Assembly (NCBI GenBank): GCA_951213105.1
Contig: OX578152.1
Coordinates: 101,580,568 to 101,644,567 of the forward strand
Direction of reading: 5' to 3'
Source of the DNA: Amaurobius ferox
Lineage: Eukaryota > Arthropoda > Arachnida > Araneae > Amaurobiidae
Length of the DNA: 64,000 nt
Shown: in pieces, positions 22,748 to 33,490 of the stretch
How positions within the stretch are numbered: position 1 is the stretch's first letter
Layout of the letters: each line of letters begins with the position of its first letter
Notes under the pieces: generated by a model
The model's database searches: none
The model's input: the letters and a program-made list of their open reading frames with translations, nothing else
Told to the model about the DNA's origin: nothing
Translations under genes and position numbers: made by a program

Positions 22748-25700
22748 CTATATCTTGCTTTGGTCTTCATCTTTCTTTCTTTGCTCTTCTCTTTTAATTT
22801 TGTGGTGGCCGTAAGCATAAGTATGCACGCCATCGTCCATTATGTAGCGTTTATCATCGTATGGAGAGAGTGACACCTTACACTGTTTTAGAGTGTATAA
22901 TTTGTGACACTCACTCCCGATGCGATACTGAACGTGACGTGCAACTTTTTTATCAGTAAGACAACTTTTGTACATTTCATGTCTCAGTTGCTTACTGATA
23001 ACTGATCGGGAGACCCCCTTTGCTGTCTTTTTTGTACCACTAACTGCCAGTAGTGAGTACATTTTAGACCTGAGCCCCACAAACTCAAGTCCCGGCTGCG
23101 CGTTCAGTTCATCCTTGAAACAACCAATCTTCTTTTTATTAACATCACTGAATGCCGGATGGTTCACGGGGAAATCAGAGGTGTCAAAGAGATGGCTGTT
23201 TTTCTGCATGTCCTGATAAAAATCACGACACTGCACCTCATAGGTTAAAGAATCAGTGTCAGTGAATAGTAACACAGCCTTTGCTCCATAGTACTTTTTC
23301 ATGTAGCCATAATGAAATGTGTACATATGGAGTTTGCTCAGCTCCAGAATGGTGAATCCAACGTAAATCGGTCTATTAAAGACAATGCAGTTCTTCACCC
23401 GCTCAACCCCAACCAAGTCTTCATCAAAAATTTTGAAGCGCTTGAATGTAGGCGCCGCCACGAGCTTTTCACCCCGCCGCGTGTCGGTGACCAAATCTAC
23501 ATTAACTCTGTTACGCAGATTTTCCATTGATTTTCCGTATACGGCGTTGTTCATGAGCTTGAAGAAGTCCTTCTCAAACCCCGATTGAGACCTCTTCCTC
23601 TGCTCGGTGTTGAAATCGATGTACGATCTCAACCAGGGCCGCTGATGGAAGCGAAGGACTTTGTGCACAGATGTTACGTGCAGCCCCAGTTCCAGGTACA
23701 TTTTCAAGCATCTATAATGTACCACATAATTTTTCTTGTTGCAGAGATTTGGGACAAGTTTTTCTTGTTCTTGGAACTGGGGAACTCCAAGCTCCTCCAT
23801 GATCTTTACCGTATACGGCGAGACATCTTCCTCTCGAATCAACATTCTTTCTGGCGCAACAGGGTAATCATTATGGAGATCGTGAAGTTCTGGCGGGTAC
23901 TCCAAGTCGACCTCCAAAATGTAGCCAACCGATGCATGGTCGGGGGCAAGACAGGATCCAATCCTCTGTCGCAATCGTGGGTGACACCCACTCAAACTTT
24001 CCATATGGAAGGGGCTGAGACATAGCCCACCCGTACAAGTTGTTAGCATCCAAATACATAATATACTGGGTGGGCTGTGCAGGGTCATACTTCGCCATGT
24101 AAGGATTATTTGCATGTGCCAAACGCTTCGTAATGACAGACACGCCACCCCTGATACCACGCTCAATGAAGAGATGTTGGTCAATCTCTGTCATTAGATC
24201 GAGGGGCTGCTTGCACATCTTGAGAGCAGCCTGCCATGCCAAGCCGGGTGCTGTCATCAGGTGGACACAATCCAACCCATAGTACTCCCTGCACAGGTGT
24301 CGAAACTGCTGAAATACGTCGGCCAACAGAAGAACATCACTTTTAACGTAGAGGTCGTGGTACTCCCCTAATGTTTTCAAGTTGAATGTTCTCCATACAT
24401 TCTGAGCATGAGCATAATCGTCAGCGGTGGGGGTCTCATCCGTCAGAGTGCTATAAAAAGCCGAGAGTGGAGGTAATACCTGCTCATCGAATTTCGCCAA
24501 CGAATTCATGTACTCGTAAGGGTACACTCTCTTGCGAAGCAGCAGCTCAAAATGGATGGGGATGTTTGCCTTCATGATCTTGAATTTATCAGCTGGTAAA
24601 TTGGCCACTAACTTCTCCAAGGAAGCATTCATGAATTGGAGGCTATCGATGAATTGCAGCCTCACACTCTCCTTTCCCTCATACAGGGAGATGGAGATAT
24701 ATCTCTCCATATTTTGTGGAATGACCTCTAAGCTGTGGTCTTTCAGCTTTCCAAGCCCCGACATTAAGAGGTGCGAATCATAGTTTTTCAAATTGTGAAA
24801 CACTACAGGGACACTCTTGCGTAACTTGTATCTAAGATTACAATTCGAGTGTGCTGCACCCCTATAGTTTCCAACAATGTGACAATGATCGCGAACCTTC
24901 ATAATGTACCGGTCACCGTCCTTTGCAAAGGCCCTCTTACACAGATAGCAGTGGGATGCGCTGTTGAAGGCCAGGGCTTCACTCCTGGTAAGACGCATAG
25001 GTGCTATGCTATTAAAACGAACGGCCAGTTCGTCTCTTTCCAGGAGCATCCTCTGCAGAAAATGGGTTACGGCGTCGGGGCCCCGATAGCAATACACGGG
25101 CTTGTGTGATTCGCCTTGGGGTCCCACGACGACGTATGCGTAGCCGCAAGCTTCATGATGGGCTACCTTTTCTACAAAGGACCGACTATCGCTAGGCTGT
25201 GCGCTGGGCACTTCTACCAAAAGCGACTCAAAGTCGGCATATATGACGAACAGGACCGGGTGTTGATACTCCAAATTGGAGAACTTTAAATAACTTTTCT
25301 CGAGGCTTGGCATCTCAACACGTTGCGGTGCGTGCTCTTTGCAGTAGGGAGTGTGTGCCACGAGTAAATCTTCTCGGGTGAAGCGGTGGAGGCACCGATA
25401 ACACACTTGACAGGCATGCTCATAGTGAGATAAATCCCCCAGAAGTCTCGACATACTGCGGATCAGGCAGTAATGTTGTTGTGTATCCTGACTTATGAGG
25501 AGAAGGTTAATGCAGTCTGCATCGTCTCTTGCAGATACGTGCAGAGGAAACACTTCTTCATCCTCATAGCCGAAAACATTAATCCGACAGTTGTTCAGCT
25601 TCTCTAGGGTACCAACCTTACTCACGGGTACCGGGCACTCCACATTCCCCAGGTTTATCTCATGCTCCCTAGGCAAATAATGAGCTACACGTTCGGGTTT

Positions 25701-26432
25701 TTCAGCCCAATGCAAATTGAGTCTGTGAGCGAGAAGGCACCACACAAAACACTTCTGGTCACTGTTTTCAATATTTAAGAGTGCTTTTTTGGCCGCAAGT
25801 TTGGGGGGCAGGGGCAGATAGCTTGCGGGGCGAAGAGGCCTGTATTTGCCCACGCAAACATCCATCTTCATCACATGATCCAAAGACCACCCCGACCCTA
25901 ACTGTTGGTAGTCCTCGAAAGCACTCTGAATCTTCAGGTACCCCTCACTCACATGTTGCTCAATCGTGTGAGAAATCAGGTCAATTCCACACCTACTATG
26001 AAAGTAGGCCGTCGTGCTCTCTTCCTCCCCCTCAGAATTCAGTCGGACCATCTTTGCGTAAAGGACCAGGTACCATTTAATCTGATTGGCCGAGAGTTCT
26101 TCACTCAACAAGGCAATCAGTGGTACACGCATCTCTTCTAACGCCAGTGTTAGATCCTGTCGATTCTCCTCGGTGGGCTCCAAAGTGTGGGTCGTGAAAA
26201 CGCCCAAAGCTCGCTGTGTGCGACGAAGAGCTCTCATCGCCTGGGTGCTTCGTTTCTTTGCTATTTTGCCAACGTCGGCAGTCTTGCGTTTCACGCCCTT
26301 GGAGGAAGGGTGAGGGTGAGCACGGCGAATATGCTGTAACAGCACGTCGCGTCGTGTGAATGCTTCATCACACAGTTCGCACTTGTGCTGTACAGTATTG
26401 TGGTGTCGCCTCGTGTGGCGAAGGAGGCGAAA
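22748..26432 (-). CDS. Protein-primed family B DNA polymerase (DNA_pol_B_2 type), frameshifted, start missing
   Basis: Two overlapping - strand frames make one gene: 26432 down to about 23946, then about 23942 down to 22748. In order: C2H2-type fingers (CELCDEAF...LLQHIRRAH), an N-terminal region, ExoI (IYADFES, near 25235), an endonuclease VII/HNH-like insert (CYLCKRAF then DHCHIVGNYRGAAHSNCN, 24850-24950), ExoII (FHNLKNYDSHLL), ExoIII (YVKSDVLLLADVF), polymerase motif A (YLDANNLYGWA, near 24040), motif B (KLMNNAVYGKS, 23526-23558) and motif C (FTDTDSL, 23246-23266). All catalytic motifs are intact. One frameshift lies at the five-base G/C run 23942-23946, so it is either a recent mutation or a base-call error. 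The frame opens at 26432 after a stop and lacks its own ATG above the fingers. The first internal Met is at 26345. A spliced 5' exon or a deletion is likely. It would replicate the element by a protein-primed mechanism. Confidence 0.85.
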
Positions 26433-26894
26433 TTAATCTTATTAAATCGGGATAATTTTCATACTCTTCAGTACATTAGTCAAGATGTTACTAAATGTGT
26501 TTTGGATCAGTTACTGACAAATATCCTACCCAATTGTATTGTGAAGTATCAAAAACCTGTCGAAGCACTACCGACTTTGCCACCCTATGAATTAAAACGT
26601 ACTTTTATGCAATGTGTACATAAAAATTTATGTGCAGAGTTGTATAAATTATATCAACGCGAAACATGCAAAAGTCACGGGTGTACCGATTTGAAACACA
26701 AGTGCTGTACGCTATCCACTCATATGCAATTTGTGGATTATGAACTAGTCGATCACGAACTTTTAATGATAAACATTCAAGAAATTGCTCGAGAGTTTTG
26801 TGAAACAAATGAAAACAATGTTTCACCTGAATTTTTTAAAAGTCTCACCGTAAAGGACTATTATACAGCGATGATTGCGCTGTTCCATATGTGA
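26385..26894 (+). CDS. Unidentified 169-codon ORF in the Maverick-like element
   Basis: Reads divergently from the polymerase. Its first codons overlap the polymerase's zinc-finger end antisense and are probably not native. From about 26472 the composition looks like real protein (ISQDVTKCVLDQLLTNILP, several cysteines such as CKSHGCTDLKHKCC, and an acidic C-terminus). A good splice acceptor, ttttcatactcttcag, ends at 26471 in phase 0, so this could be a 3' exon whose upstream part is lost. I do not recognise the family. It could be a capsid-, regulator- or host-derived piece; I cannot decide. Confidence 0.45.
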   Translation: MLYSIVVSPRVAKEAKLILLNRDNFHTLQYISQDVTKCVLDQLLTNILPNCIVKYQKPVEALPTLPPYELKRTFMQCVHKNLCAELYKLYQRETCKSHGCTDLKHKCCTLSTHMQFVDYELVDHELLMINIQEIAREFCETNENNVSPEFFKSLTVKDYYTAMIALFHM

Positions 26895-27169
26895 AATACA
26901 AGTTAGTAGAATATTACTTTTGTAAAAATCTATGTATTATTAAAAATGTTTTTTCTTTAAACGTTGCTTCATTCTTAGTTTTATTTTAAGTTATGTGTTA
27001 AACTCATTATTTATTTAAATTTAAAAGTGTTATTAAAACCACATACTAAAATGTTGATATAAAAAAATTATAGTTGAAAGATATAATTTTTGGAAGTCCA
27101 CACAAATCTATCACTAAAAAAAAAAAAAAAAATGATTCCACTCCGATGGAAATAGCTTTATTTTTCAAA

Positions 27170-27310
27170 GTACAATTAAACTGAATGGTTCAATATGTGA
27201 AACATTAAAAAATATGTGTGGGTCCTATTAAATGTTTTAATAAAGTCAGCGGTGGCTTCGCTCAGATGGAGCGTAAATGTTTATATTTTTCAAGGTTTAA
27301 TTCAATTGTT
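27170..27310. repeat. Weak duplicated motif
   Basis: ctccgatggaaatagctttatttttcaaagt and ctcagatggagcgtaaatgtttatatttttc, compared in 15-20 base pieces, are diverged copies about 115 bp apart. The remainder of 26895-27400 shows no feature. Confidence 0.35.
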
Positions 27311-27407
27311 GTGTTTAATTTCAAACTGTATTGAACAGTATCTTCACAAATGCGTAAAATTAAAACAAATACATTTTTCAATTAAAAAAATTATTAAAAT
27401 AACTCAC

Positions 27408-27485
27408 CTGATTTATATCGTCTTTGGTCGTGGGATTGTTTGCACAAATTAAATCCATCTCCTCAACTGGGATGCCGAAGTCGAA
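27408..27485 (-). CDS. Internal coding exon of a spliced gene in the Maverick-like element
   Basis: A 78-nt open exon bounded by acceptor tttttatggattttcag (AG at 27487-27486) and donor gtgagtt (27407-27401), phase 0 at both ends. It follows a 103-bp intron from the ATG exon at 27612-27589. The encoded stretch (FDFGIPVEEMDLICANNPTT and six more residues) is acidic and matches nothing I know. The next exon is not evident. The polymerase frame lies downstream on the same strand, so these exons could be its 5' leader; otherwise they are an orphaned gene start. Confidence 0.5.
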
Positions 27486-27588
27486 CTGAAAATCCATAAA
27501 AAAAAAATAATTAATATAAAATTCAAGTGCTAATCGTTAAGTCATATATAATAAATCATAAAATAATGAAAATCAAAATTTTACTTAC

Positions 27589-27612
27589 TTCAAATGCACG
27601 GGAGGAAGACAT
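27589..27612 (-). CDS. First coding exon (ATG exon) of the spliced Maverick-like gene
   Basis: ATG TCT TCC TCC CGT GCA TTT GAA, then the perfect donor gtaagt (27588-27583). It lies about 90 bp downstream of a TATA box on the same strand, with no intervening ATG in frame. Encodes MSSSRAFE. Phase 0 joins the acceptor at 27486. Confidence 0.5.
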
Positions 27613-27669
27613 CGTAAATAATCTCGTTATCGTATTTAATTCAAAAGCAAAAGCACTGGCTGAAAAAAG

Positions 27670-27720
27670 AGCAGTTGACCATAGCTCGATAAGGACCGCA
27701 TTTTATACCCTTTTCCGAGG
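27670..27720 (-). promoter_or_regulatory. TATA promoter within the Maverick-like element
   Basis: gggtataaaatgcgg on the - strand (TATAAAA at 27707-27701). Transcription would start near 27675 and run into the ATG exon at 27612. Confidence 0.5.
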
Positions 27721-28007
27721 GGACCTTTGCTTTGTGCTAAACAAACAGCGTCCTCCGAAAAGTCAGAAGCACATGATTTCCGATAAGCTGGAACATTCGA
27801 TGGCCTTCTTCTAGAAATGGCTAGAATTTGAATAGTTTTATTTTCGAACATAATTCATATCTACTTCTCTGATGTGTTTTATTTACATATATTCTCAATC
27901 TTTGGGTCGTCATTGCAATTTTAACTAATTATGTGTATTATTTAATGCAGTTAATTAAATATTAGTGATTAAATATTAGTATATATGTAACAGTTCGAAA
28001 TAAGATG

Positions 28008-30097
28008 TATTTTCTAGTGGAAACTTTCTTTTCAGATTGTGAGTAGCTTGTCGCACCATTTTTGAAAATGCCTAAGTACAATGTAGTAATACATTAATTT
28101 TTAGATACACAACACACAAAGGGTTGAATGCTATTCATGTAACACAATTTGTGTGTCCACTGAACACAATTTTTGTGTGTCCACTGAACACAATTTTTGT
28201 GTGTTCATTGGAAATCCATAATCTATTATATTTTTAAACATTTGAAATCATTTCGTTATTATAATAGTCATATACGTTGTTAGATTTATTTTTAAAAAAG
28301 GTTTTAAGTCAAACTTGCAATAGATTTTAAAAGTGTTTGTGTCAGGGAAAAATAATGTACACTCACTTCTAAGTTCTATAATGGTAGTAAAAATTACAAT
28401 GTGAAAAGGGTCAAATCATATTCGATGCACAATATCATTAAAGTGATGTGTTTTAGATTACGTGTAGTAAATCAGACCGTTGAAGTATCCAACTATTAAA
28501 AATATATTATTAGAAAAAATAGGTGGCAACACCTTATACTGGTGATGATAAGACCTAATTTTTAATAGCGTAATGAGAGTGTCTCACTCATTTGGAGTTT
28601 GCCCAGCGGGTAGTGAAGAGGTCGTTCTGTGAGTTCTAATTTTCATTATTATTTTTATACACTTTTAGATTTATTTTTCAAAAATCACACACACACTTAG
28701 AATGGTCGAATCCTGTTCACAAAAGATAATTTCAGCTATGTATTACATTCATGTTTTTAAAGTTTGTGTATACATTTGTTTTTAGATACACAACACTTAA
28801 AATGGTCGAATCGTATTCATTGAACACAATTTGTGTGTCCACTGAACACAATTTGTGTGTTCATTGGAAATCCGTAATCAATTTGTTTTTAAACATTCGA
28901 AATCATTTCGTTATTATTATAAAAATCGTATTGATTTATTTAAAAAAAAATCCACTGAATACAATTTTAGCTAATTATTACATTCGTGTTTTTAAAGTTT
29001 GTGTATACATTTGTTTTTAGATACACAACACTCAGAATGGTCGAATGGTATTCACTGAACACAATTTGTGTGTTCATCCGTAATCAATTTGTTTTTAAAC
29101 AGTCGAAATTATTTCGTTATTATTATAAAAATCGTATTGATAGTTAGATTTATTTAAAAAAAAAATCCACTGAATACAATTTTAGCTAATTATTACATTC
29201 GTGTTTTTAAAGTTTGTGTATACATTTGTTTTAAAAAAAAAATCATAATGTTATAATACACAGATTTATATTCACTCCGTAGCATTCTGTTTTAAAACGC
29301 ACCCTTTATAAAGCGCATCGCTATTCGAATGAACTTTGAAAAATAATCTAGCTTCCACTGATAAGGTACACTTCGAAGATAACTTACTATAAAGCACGGG
29401 TGCTTTGGCACGATGGTAAGACGCGCGGCTTCTAATCAGCTGGGCCCAAGTTCGAATCCAGCTCCTGACCAGTGAAACATTAAATTCTTTTGGAAAAAAA
29501 ATGCCGATAGATGGCAGCACTTCATCAAAATTCGCCAGAGGGCGCTTTAACTACGTCACGCTGATAAGATCTTTCACTCTGTCGCTGACCAGCAGAGAGG
29601 GAGGACGTGTGCTAAGGAGCTCCAAGGCGCGACACGTCATTTCCAGATTGTGTGATGCTCAGTCATCGATTGCGAAATCCCTTGAAACCACTTCCTCAGG
29701 TCAAGGGTCAGTCAGCGATTGCGAAATCCCTTGAAAGCACTTCCTCAGGTCAAGGGTCAGTCTGCGCTTGTGACATTCCCTCTCAAGACTCGGAGTGAAA
29801 CTCACTCCGTATGAGTCATCATGCCTCCGTGAAAGACTTCGCAATTGCCCTCTTCCGAAAGAGGCATCCGGTGCTGCACCACCTCACCAAACTTCCAAAA
29901 GAGGGGAGGGGGGCATCCTCCCTCCTGGGGTCTCAAGACCCTCCAAGGAGGGTCCACTCCAAAGAGGGAAGACACTCCAAAGAGGGGAGGCGGCTCAAGA
30001 GAGGCATCCTCCCAAAGAGGGACCCTCCTCCCAAAGAGGGCCTCTCCTCCTGAGCCGCCTCCCCGATCTGCCGGTGAACCGGTGTTTTATAACTACT
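28008..30097. repeat. Right terminal inverted repeat of the Maverick-like element
   Basis: Inverse of 19462-21808 without the 248-bp duplication. It is near-identical over about 2.1 kb, which suggests a young or gene-converted element. Its outer end matches the left over the full terminal phrase ccggtgttttataactact. Confidence 0.85.
29398..29470 (+). repeat. tRNA-Arg(TCT)-like sequence in right inverted repeat
   Basis: Mirror copy of 20338-20410: tggcacgatggtaagacgc, cttctaatcagc, aagttcgaatcca. It is not foldable into a proper cloverleaf by eye. Confidence 0.4.
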
Positions 30098-30103
30098 AAT
30101 GTC
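30098..30103. repeat. 6-bp target-site duplication, right
   Basis: aatgtc directly after the terminal ...ataactact; it pairs with 19456-19461. Confidence 0.85.
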
Positions 30104-31969
30104 TGCCCCGGGCCCCAGTTAATGTGTATGCTGCCATTTCTTCCACCAAAAAAATTAACAATACTTTTATTTTAAGAAGCTGTCCAAAAGCTTGACCTTA
30201 AAAGTATAAAATATTCTAATAAAAGAAAATAATACAAGATATATTTCATTCTTTCTGAATGTCTCTTAAAAAGAGAAATATGTTCAGTTCAACGCATAAA
30301 CCTTCTCAAAATTCTGGGCATGAGTATAACTTTTTACTACAGCTAATATATTTCGATGTTTGTTATGGGAGAATATAACACACATGGCGCTTTTTTCACC
30401 CGATATTGCTGAAAATTTCTTTTATCTCTAAAATAATTTAAAATGACAGTATTGTTTCTTGCAATTCGATTAATTGTTTTGAGTGACATCGTGCTTGAGA
30501 ACGGCTCGTACAGTCTTACTTTACTGTTCCTGCAGTGGAGCACAATATTTTTTGAAGTCCTTGTGAAATTGAAATTAAATGTGAAGCAATAATTGCAACT
30601 ATAGAAATTACGAGACGCAAATTTCTTATCTGCTAAATTGAGTTATAGGAACACTGCAACTTTTGTTTTATTTTCATACAAAATCCAAACTTGTTTATAG
30701 CGAATGGAATATATCTTAAACATGTAATAGTTTTATTACTTTCTATACATAGTATAATGTGTACGGAAAGTATATGTGAAGGGAGTCGAAAATTTGATTG
30801 AGCTTTCGCCGAAATTGCCCGTTTCAAGCATCCCTGAACTTCAATCGAACATTATTGAAGTGGTGTATGCTTTAGTGAATCTATTGATACTATCTCACAA
30901 ATAAATGGAACGTTTTAAATGTAATTTGATAGTATTTTATAATTAATAAATACTGGTACCACAATGATTTTAAACATAGTTGAATGTTCGGAAACTCCAC
31001 CTTACCCAATTTTCGAATGACTGTTTTAAAAAAAAATTGACTTTTAATAAAGGTAAATAAATAATCATTCATGATAATTTGTAATTAAAAAACAAATTTT
31101 AGAACTTTAGCCATGAATCGTTCTCAAAATATTGCACGATTTTTTGAAAACATTTTGAAAGAACTATTCATTAATAAATCCAGATTTTCATCGATGTTAA
31201 ATAAATGATCCTGTAATACGTAATTTTTCATTTGAAAACAAGTAACACCTTTTAGAACTTGGGAATGGACGGTTCATAAGATATTTATGTTTATTAGATA
31301 ATTTTTTCATTAAAATTACGTAAAATAAAGAAAAGTAACGTATGTTCAAATATGTTTACTTTCGGTGTGCAATATTATGCAACATATACGTTAACACCAT
31401 TATAATAGTTTTATAATAGTTTTGTATTTTGAGGCTAAACAATTATTCGTCAATTCTTATCATACATTTCACATATCATTTACTAGGAATAAATTTCAAT
31501 CTCTTTGATAAACCTAGTGTTTTTAGGGGGATTTATATTCTCGATGCAGGGAATGTCGTGCTTTGCCCGCATCACGGATATAGTGTTTTTACTTTTATTA
31601 TTGCATTTGATGAAGATGTTGCACGTAAGTACAAGATAAGCCATTATGTTTGGTGTCACAATGTGCGAAAAGCTTCCTGTTTTCATTTTATATGGTATTA
31701 ATACGATACCGAAAACATATGTAGTGGATCACTTACGTCATAATTTTGCTATGAATGCAGAAGTAAAGTAATTGAATTTGCAGAGAAAATCATGTGCTGC
31801 TACTGCATACATTAGAGCTATTTGTTTCTGGTTGAGATTTCATTTTGTACGGAAGGATACTTTGTTTGGTGAGTTAATATCTAAGCTGTATTGCCACCTG
31901 TTGATAAAGTTTATATTTTAAAGCATTTCGTTATCATCATAATATCGATTTTATCAACAGTGATAAGAT

Positions 31970-32101
31970 TTGAGACACATGACAATACTAAACGTATTAT
32001 TTTCGGTAGCGATTGAACTCAAGGTAATGCTACTTTCCAGTAAATTTAGATGAGTGTTCCGAAAGGGGAGTTTCTTACTTCAGAAATTAGACTTTATAAA
32101 G
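31970..32101 (+). other. Probable noncoding first exon and promoter region of MATH-BTB gene 2
   Basis: Conserved with 2500-2633. Ends at donor TATAAAG|gtaagtgaat (GT at 32102). Splicing to the acceptor at 33749 gives a 1.65-kb 5' intron, far shorter than the 9.2 kb of gene 1. Short upstream ATGs (for example aATGctac) are present, unlike in gene 1. The 5' end is uncertain. Confidence 0.5.
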
Positions 32102-32177
32102 GTAAGTGAATCTTCATCTTTAAGCAGGGGCTTAACTTCAATTGTTCTGTGTATGTCGCTCATGTCGAATACCGCCT

Positions 32178-32180
32178 ACA

Positions 32181-32270
<90 letters not shown>
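32178..32270. repeat. (AT)n microsatellite
   Basis: About 90 bp of pure AT alternation. The tyrosine/isoleucine ORFs across it are artefacts. Confidence 0.95.
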
Positions 32271-32651
32271 GTTTTGTTCTAAACTAACGTCGGTCCGTAT
32301 TAGAATAGGTCAAGAATGGTTTTTTTTTCAATGGGTGTTCCTCTAATCTTGCATAATAAAAAGAGAAGCATCTGTGTTAAAATGTGTTAGTTGAATTCGA
32401 ATTAGTTTAAAAGCTACGATATTTTAAATTGGAAAATCACATTTTTCCCCATTTATTTTTTTATTAAATCTATTTTTCATTTAGCGCCGCATACCATAAT
32501 TTGAGAGTTGGTGTTCTAATTTAATCGCAGACGTTTTAGCTCGATGAGAAAACAGCTGATCGCAATCTATGTGCATTTAACTTATGGGCTTTTTAACTTT
32601 GTAAAGTCAAAAGATTTCTCAATATATAAATATATTTAATTTGGTAATATA

Positions 32652-33490
32652 CACTCTAAGACAAAAAAAAAAAAAAAAAAAAAAAATTGACGTACCCCTC
32701 AAAATAATCCGATAGTAACACTTTTTGACCGAATATGCAAATGATCAAAAATTCGCAGCCAAGGAATGAATAATCGGAATTATGACACATTGAAAATGAG
32801 CACCATGGGGCTGCATATAAGGAGGGAACCTCGCTTTCAGGAACAAAACGTGCAGTGGATTTCGATTGCGTATTGTAAAAATGCCTCGTCGGCGAAGTCG
32901 CTGCCACTACGAGCATATGAAGGAGTTTGAAAGCGGGCTTGCGGTCAGACTGCATGAGGCTGGATGAGCACACCGACGAATCGCTCGGCATTTCGGTAGG
33001 AGCGATGCAACAATTAGACCATGTTGGCAGGAATGGATCCGGAATGGCAGATTTCAGCGACAATCGGGCAGCGGACGGCCTAAAGCGACGACAGAACGGG
33101 AAGATAGAGCGATTGTCAGAGCAGCTGTGACAGCACGAGAATCTTCGTTATCAACCATCCAACGTGTGACAAACACGGAAGTAACCACCCGAACTATTAA
33201 TAGAAGACTACGGGAGCAGAATCTATACTCGCGGTGCCCATTACGCCGCCTACCACTGACCAGTATGCACCGTCAGCAGCGATTGCAATGGTGCCGGGGC
33301 CGATCAACGTAGAATTGATTGGATTGGGAACGAATTGTTTTCAGTGATGAGTCCCGTTTCGAACTGAGCCCCAACGACTAGCGCAGACGTGTCTGCAGAC
33401 AGTCTGGACATCGTCAGAATCCTGCTCTTACTGTCACACGCCACACGGCCCGACAACAGGGAGTTATAGTCTGGGGTGCCATTTCATTTT
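32652..33490 (+). mobile_element. Tc1/mariner element, 3'-truncated (Tc1-A)
   Basis: Left end CACTCTAAGAC next to TA (32650-32651), like the end of the element at 37448. A poly-A tract of over 20 bases follows the end. The transposase relic runs from the ATG near 32881 (MPRRRSRCHYEH) through paired helix-turn-helix remnants and FSDESRFELSP (first catalytic Asp kept) to VIVWGAISF, where it stops abruptly near 33485. The right inverted repeat is missing. Confidence 0.75.
32881..33487 (+). pseudogene. Tc1-like transposase fragment
   Basis: Needs frame changes near 32970 and has in-frame stops near 33310 and 33380. Recognisable pieces include SSLSTIQRVTNTEVTTRTIN, NLYSRCPLRRLPLTSMHRQQ and FSDESRFELSPND. 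The second and third catalytic acids are lost with the truncation. Confidence 0.7.

Larger units (their letters stand above)
19462..30097. mobile_element. Maverick/Polinton-like large DNA transposon (10.6 kb, internally reduced)
   Basis: The termini 5'-AGTAGTTATAAAACACCGG and its exact inverse at 30079-30097 are flanked by a 6-bp duplication, aatgtc. A 6-bp TSD, AG...CT ends, long inverted repeats and a protein-primed family B DNA polymerase are the defining traits of Mavericks/Polintons and the related adintovirus-like elements. The repeats are unusually long (about 2.35 kb left, 2.09 kb right), leaving 6.2 kb inside. I see no retroviral-type integrase, packaging ATPase, cysteine protease or capsid gene. 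It is therefore either an internally deleted, nonautonomous copy or a derived family that keeps only replication functions. It sits between the two MATH-BTB genes. Confidence 0.85.
30340..32650 (+). repeat. Segmental duplication block, copy B (promoter side of MATH-BTB gene 2)
   Basis: Collinear with 900-3300. The homology starts around gtattg...ttcttgcaattcgatta and runs through the first-exon donor to tttaatttggtaatata, where a Tc1 element is inserted. Copy A is uninterrupted at that TA. Confidence 0.75.

Noticed and set aside
22553..22873. Phenylalanine-rich membrane-like proteins
   Set aside because: They are translations of a poly-T tract downstream of the polymerase stop.
22968..26313. 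Plus-strand ORFs antisense to the polymerase
   Set aside because: They are shadows of the long, motif-bearing - strand frame.
29398..29470. A functional tRNA-Arg gene (and its mirror at 20338-20410)
   Set aside because: The acceptor arms do not pair, the T stem is mismatched and the anticodon stem is broken. It is repeated as part of the transposon arms.
32054..32346. Tyrosine/isoleucine-rich ORFs
   Set aside because: Translation of an (AT)n microsatellite.
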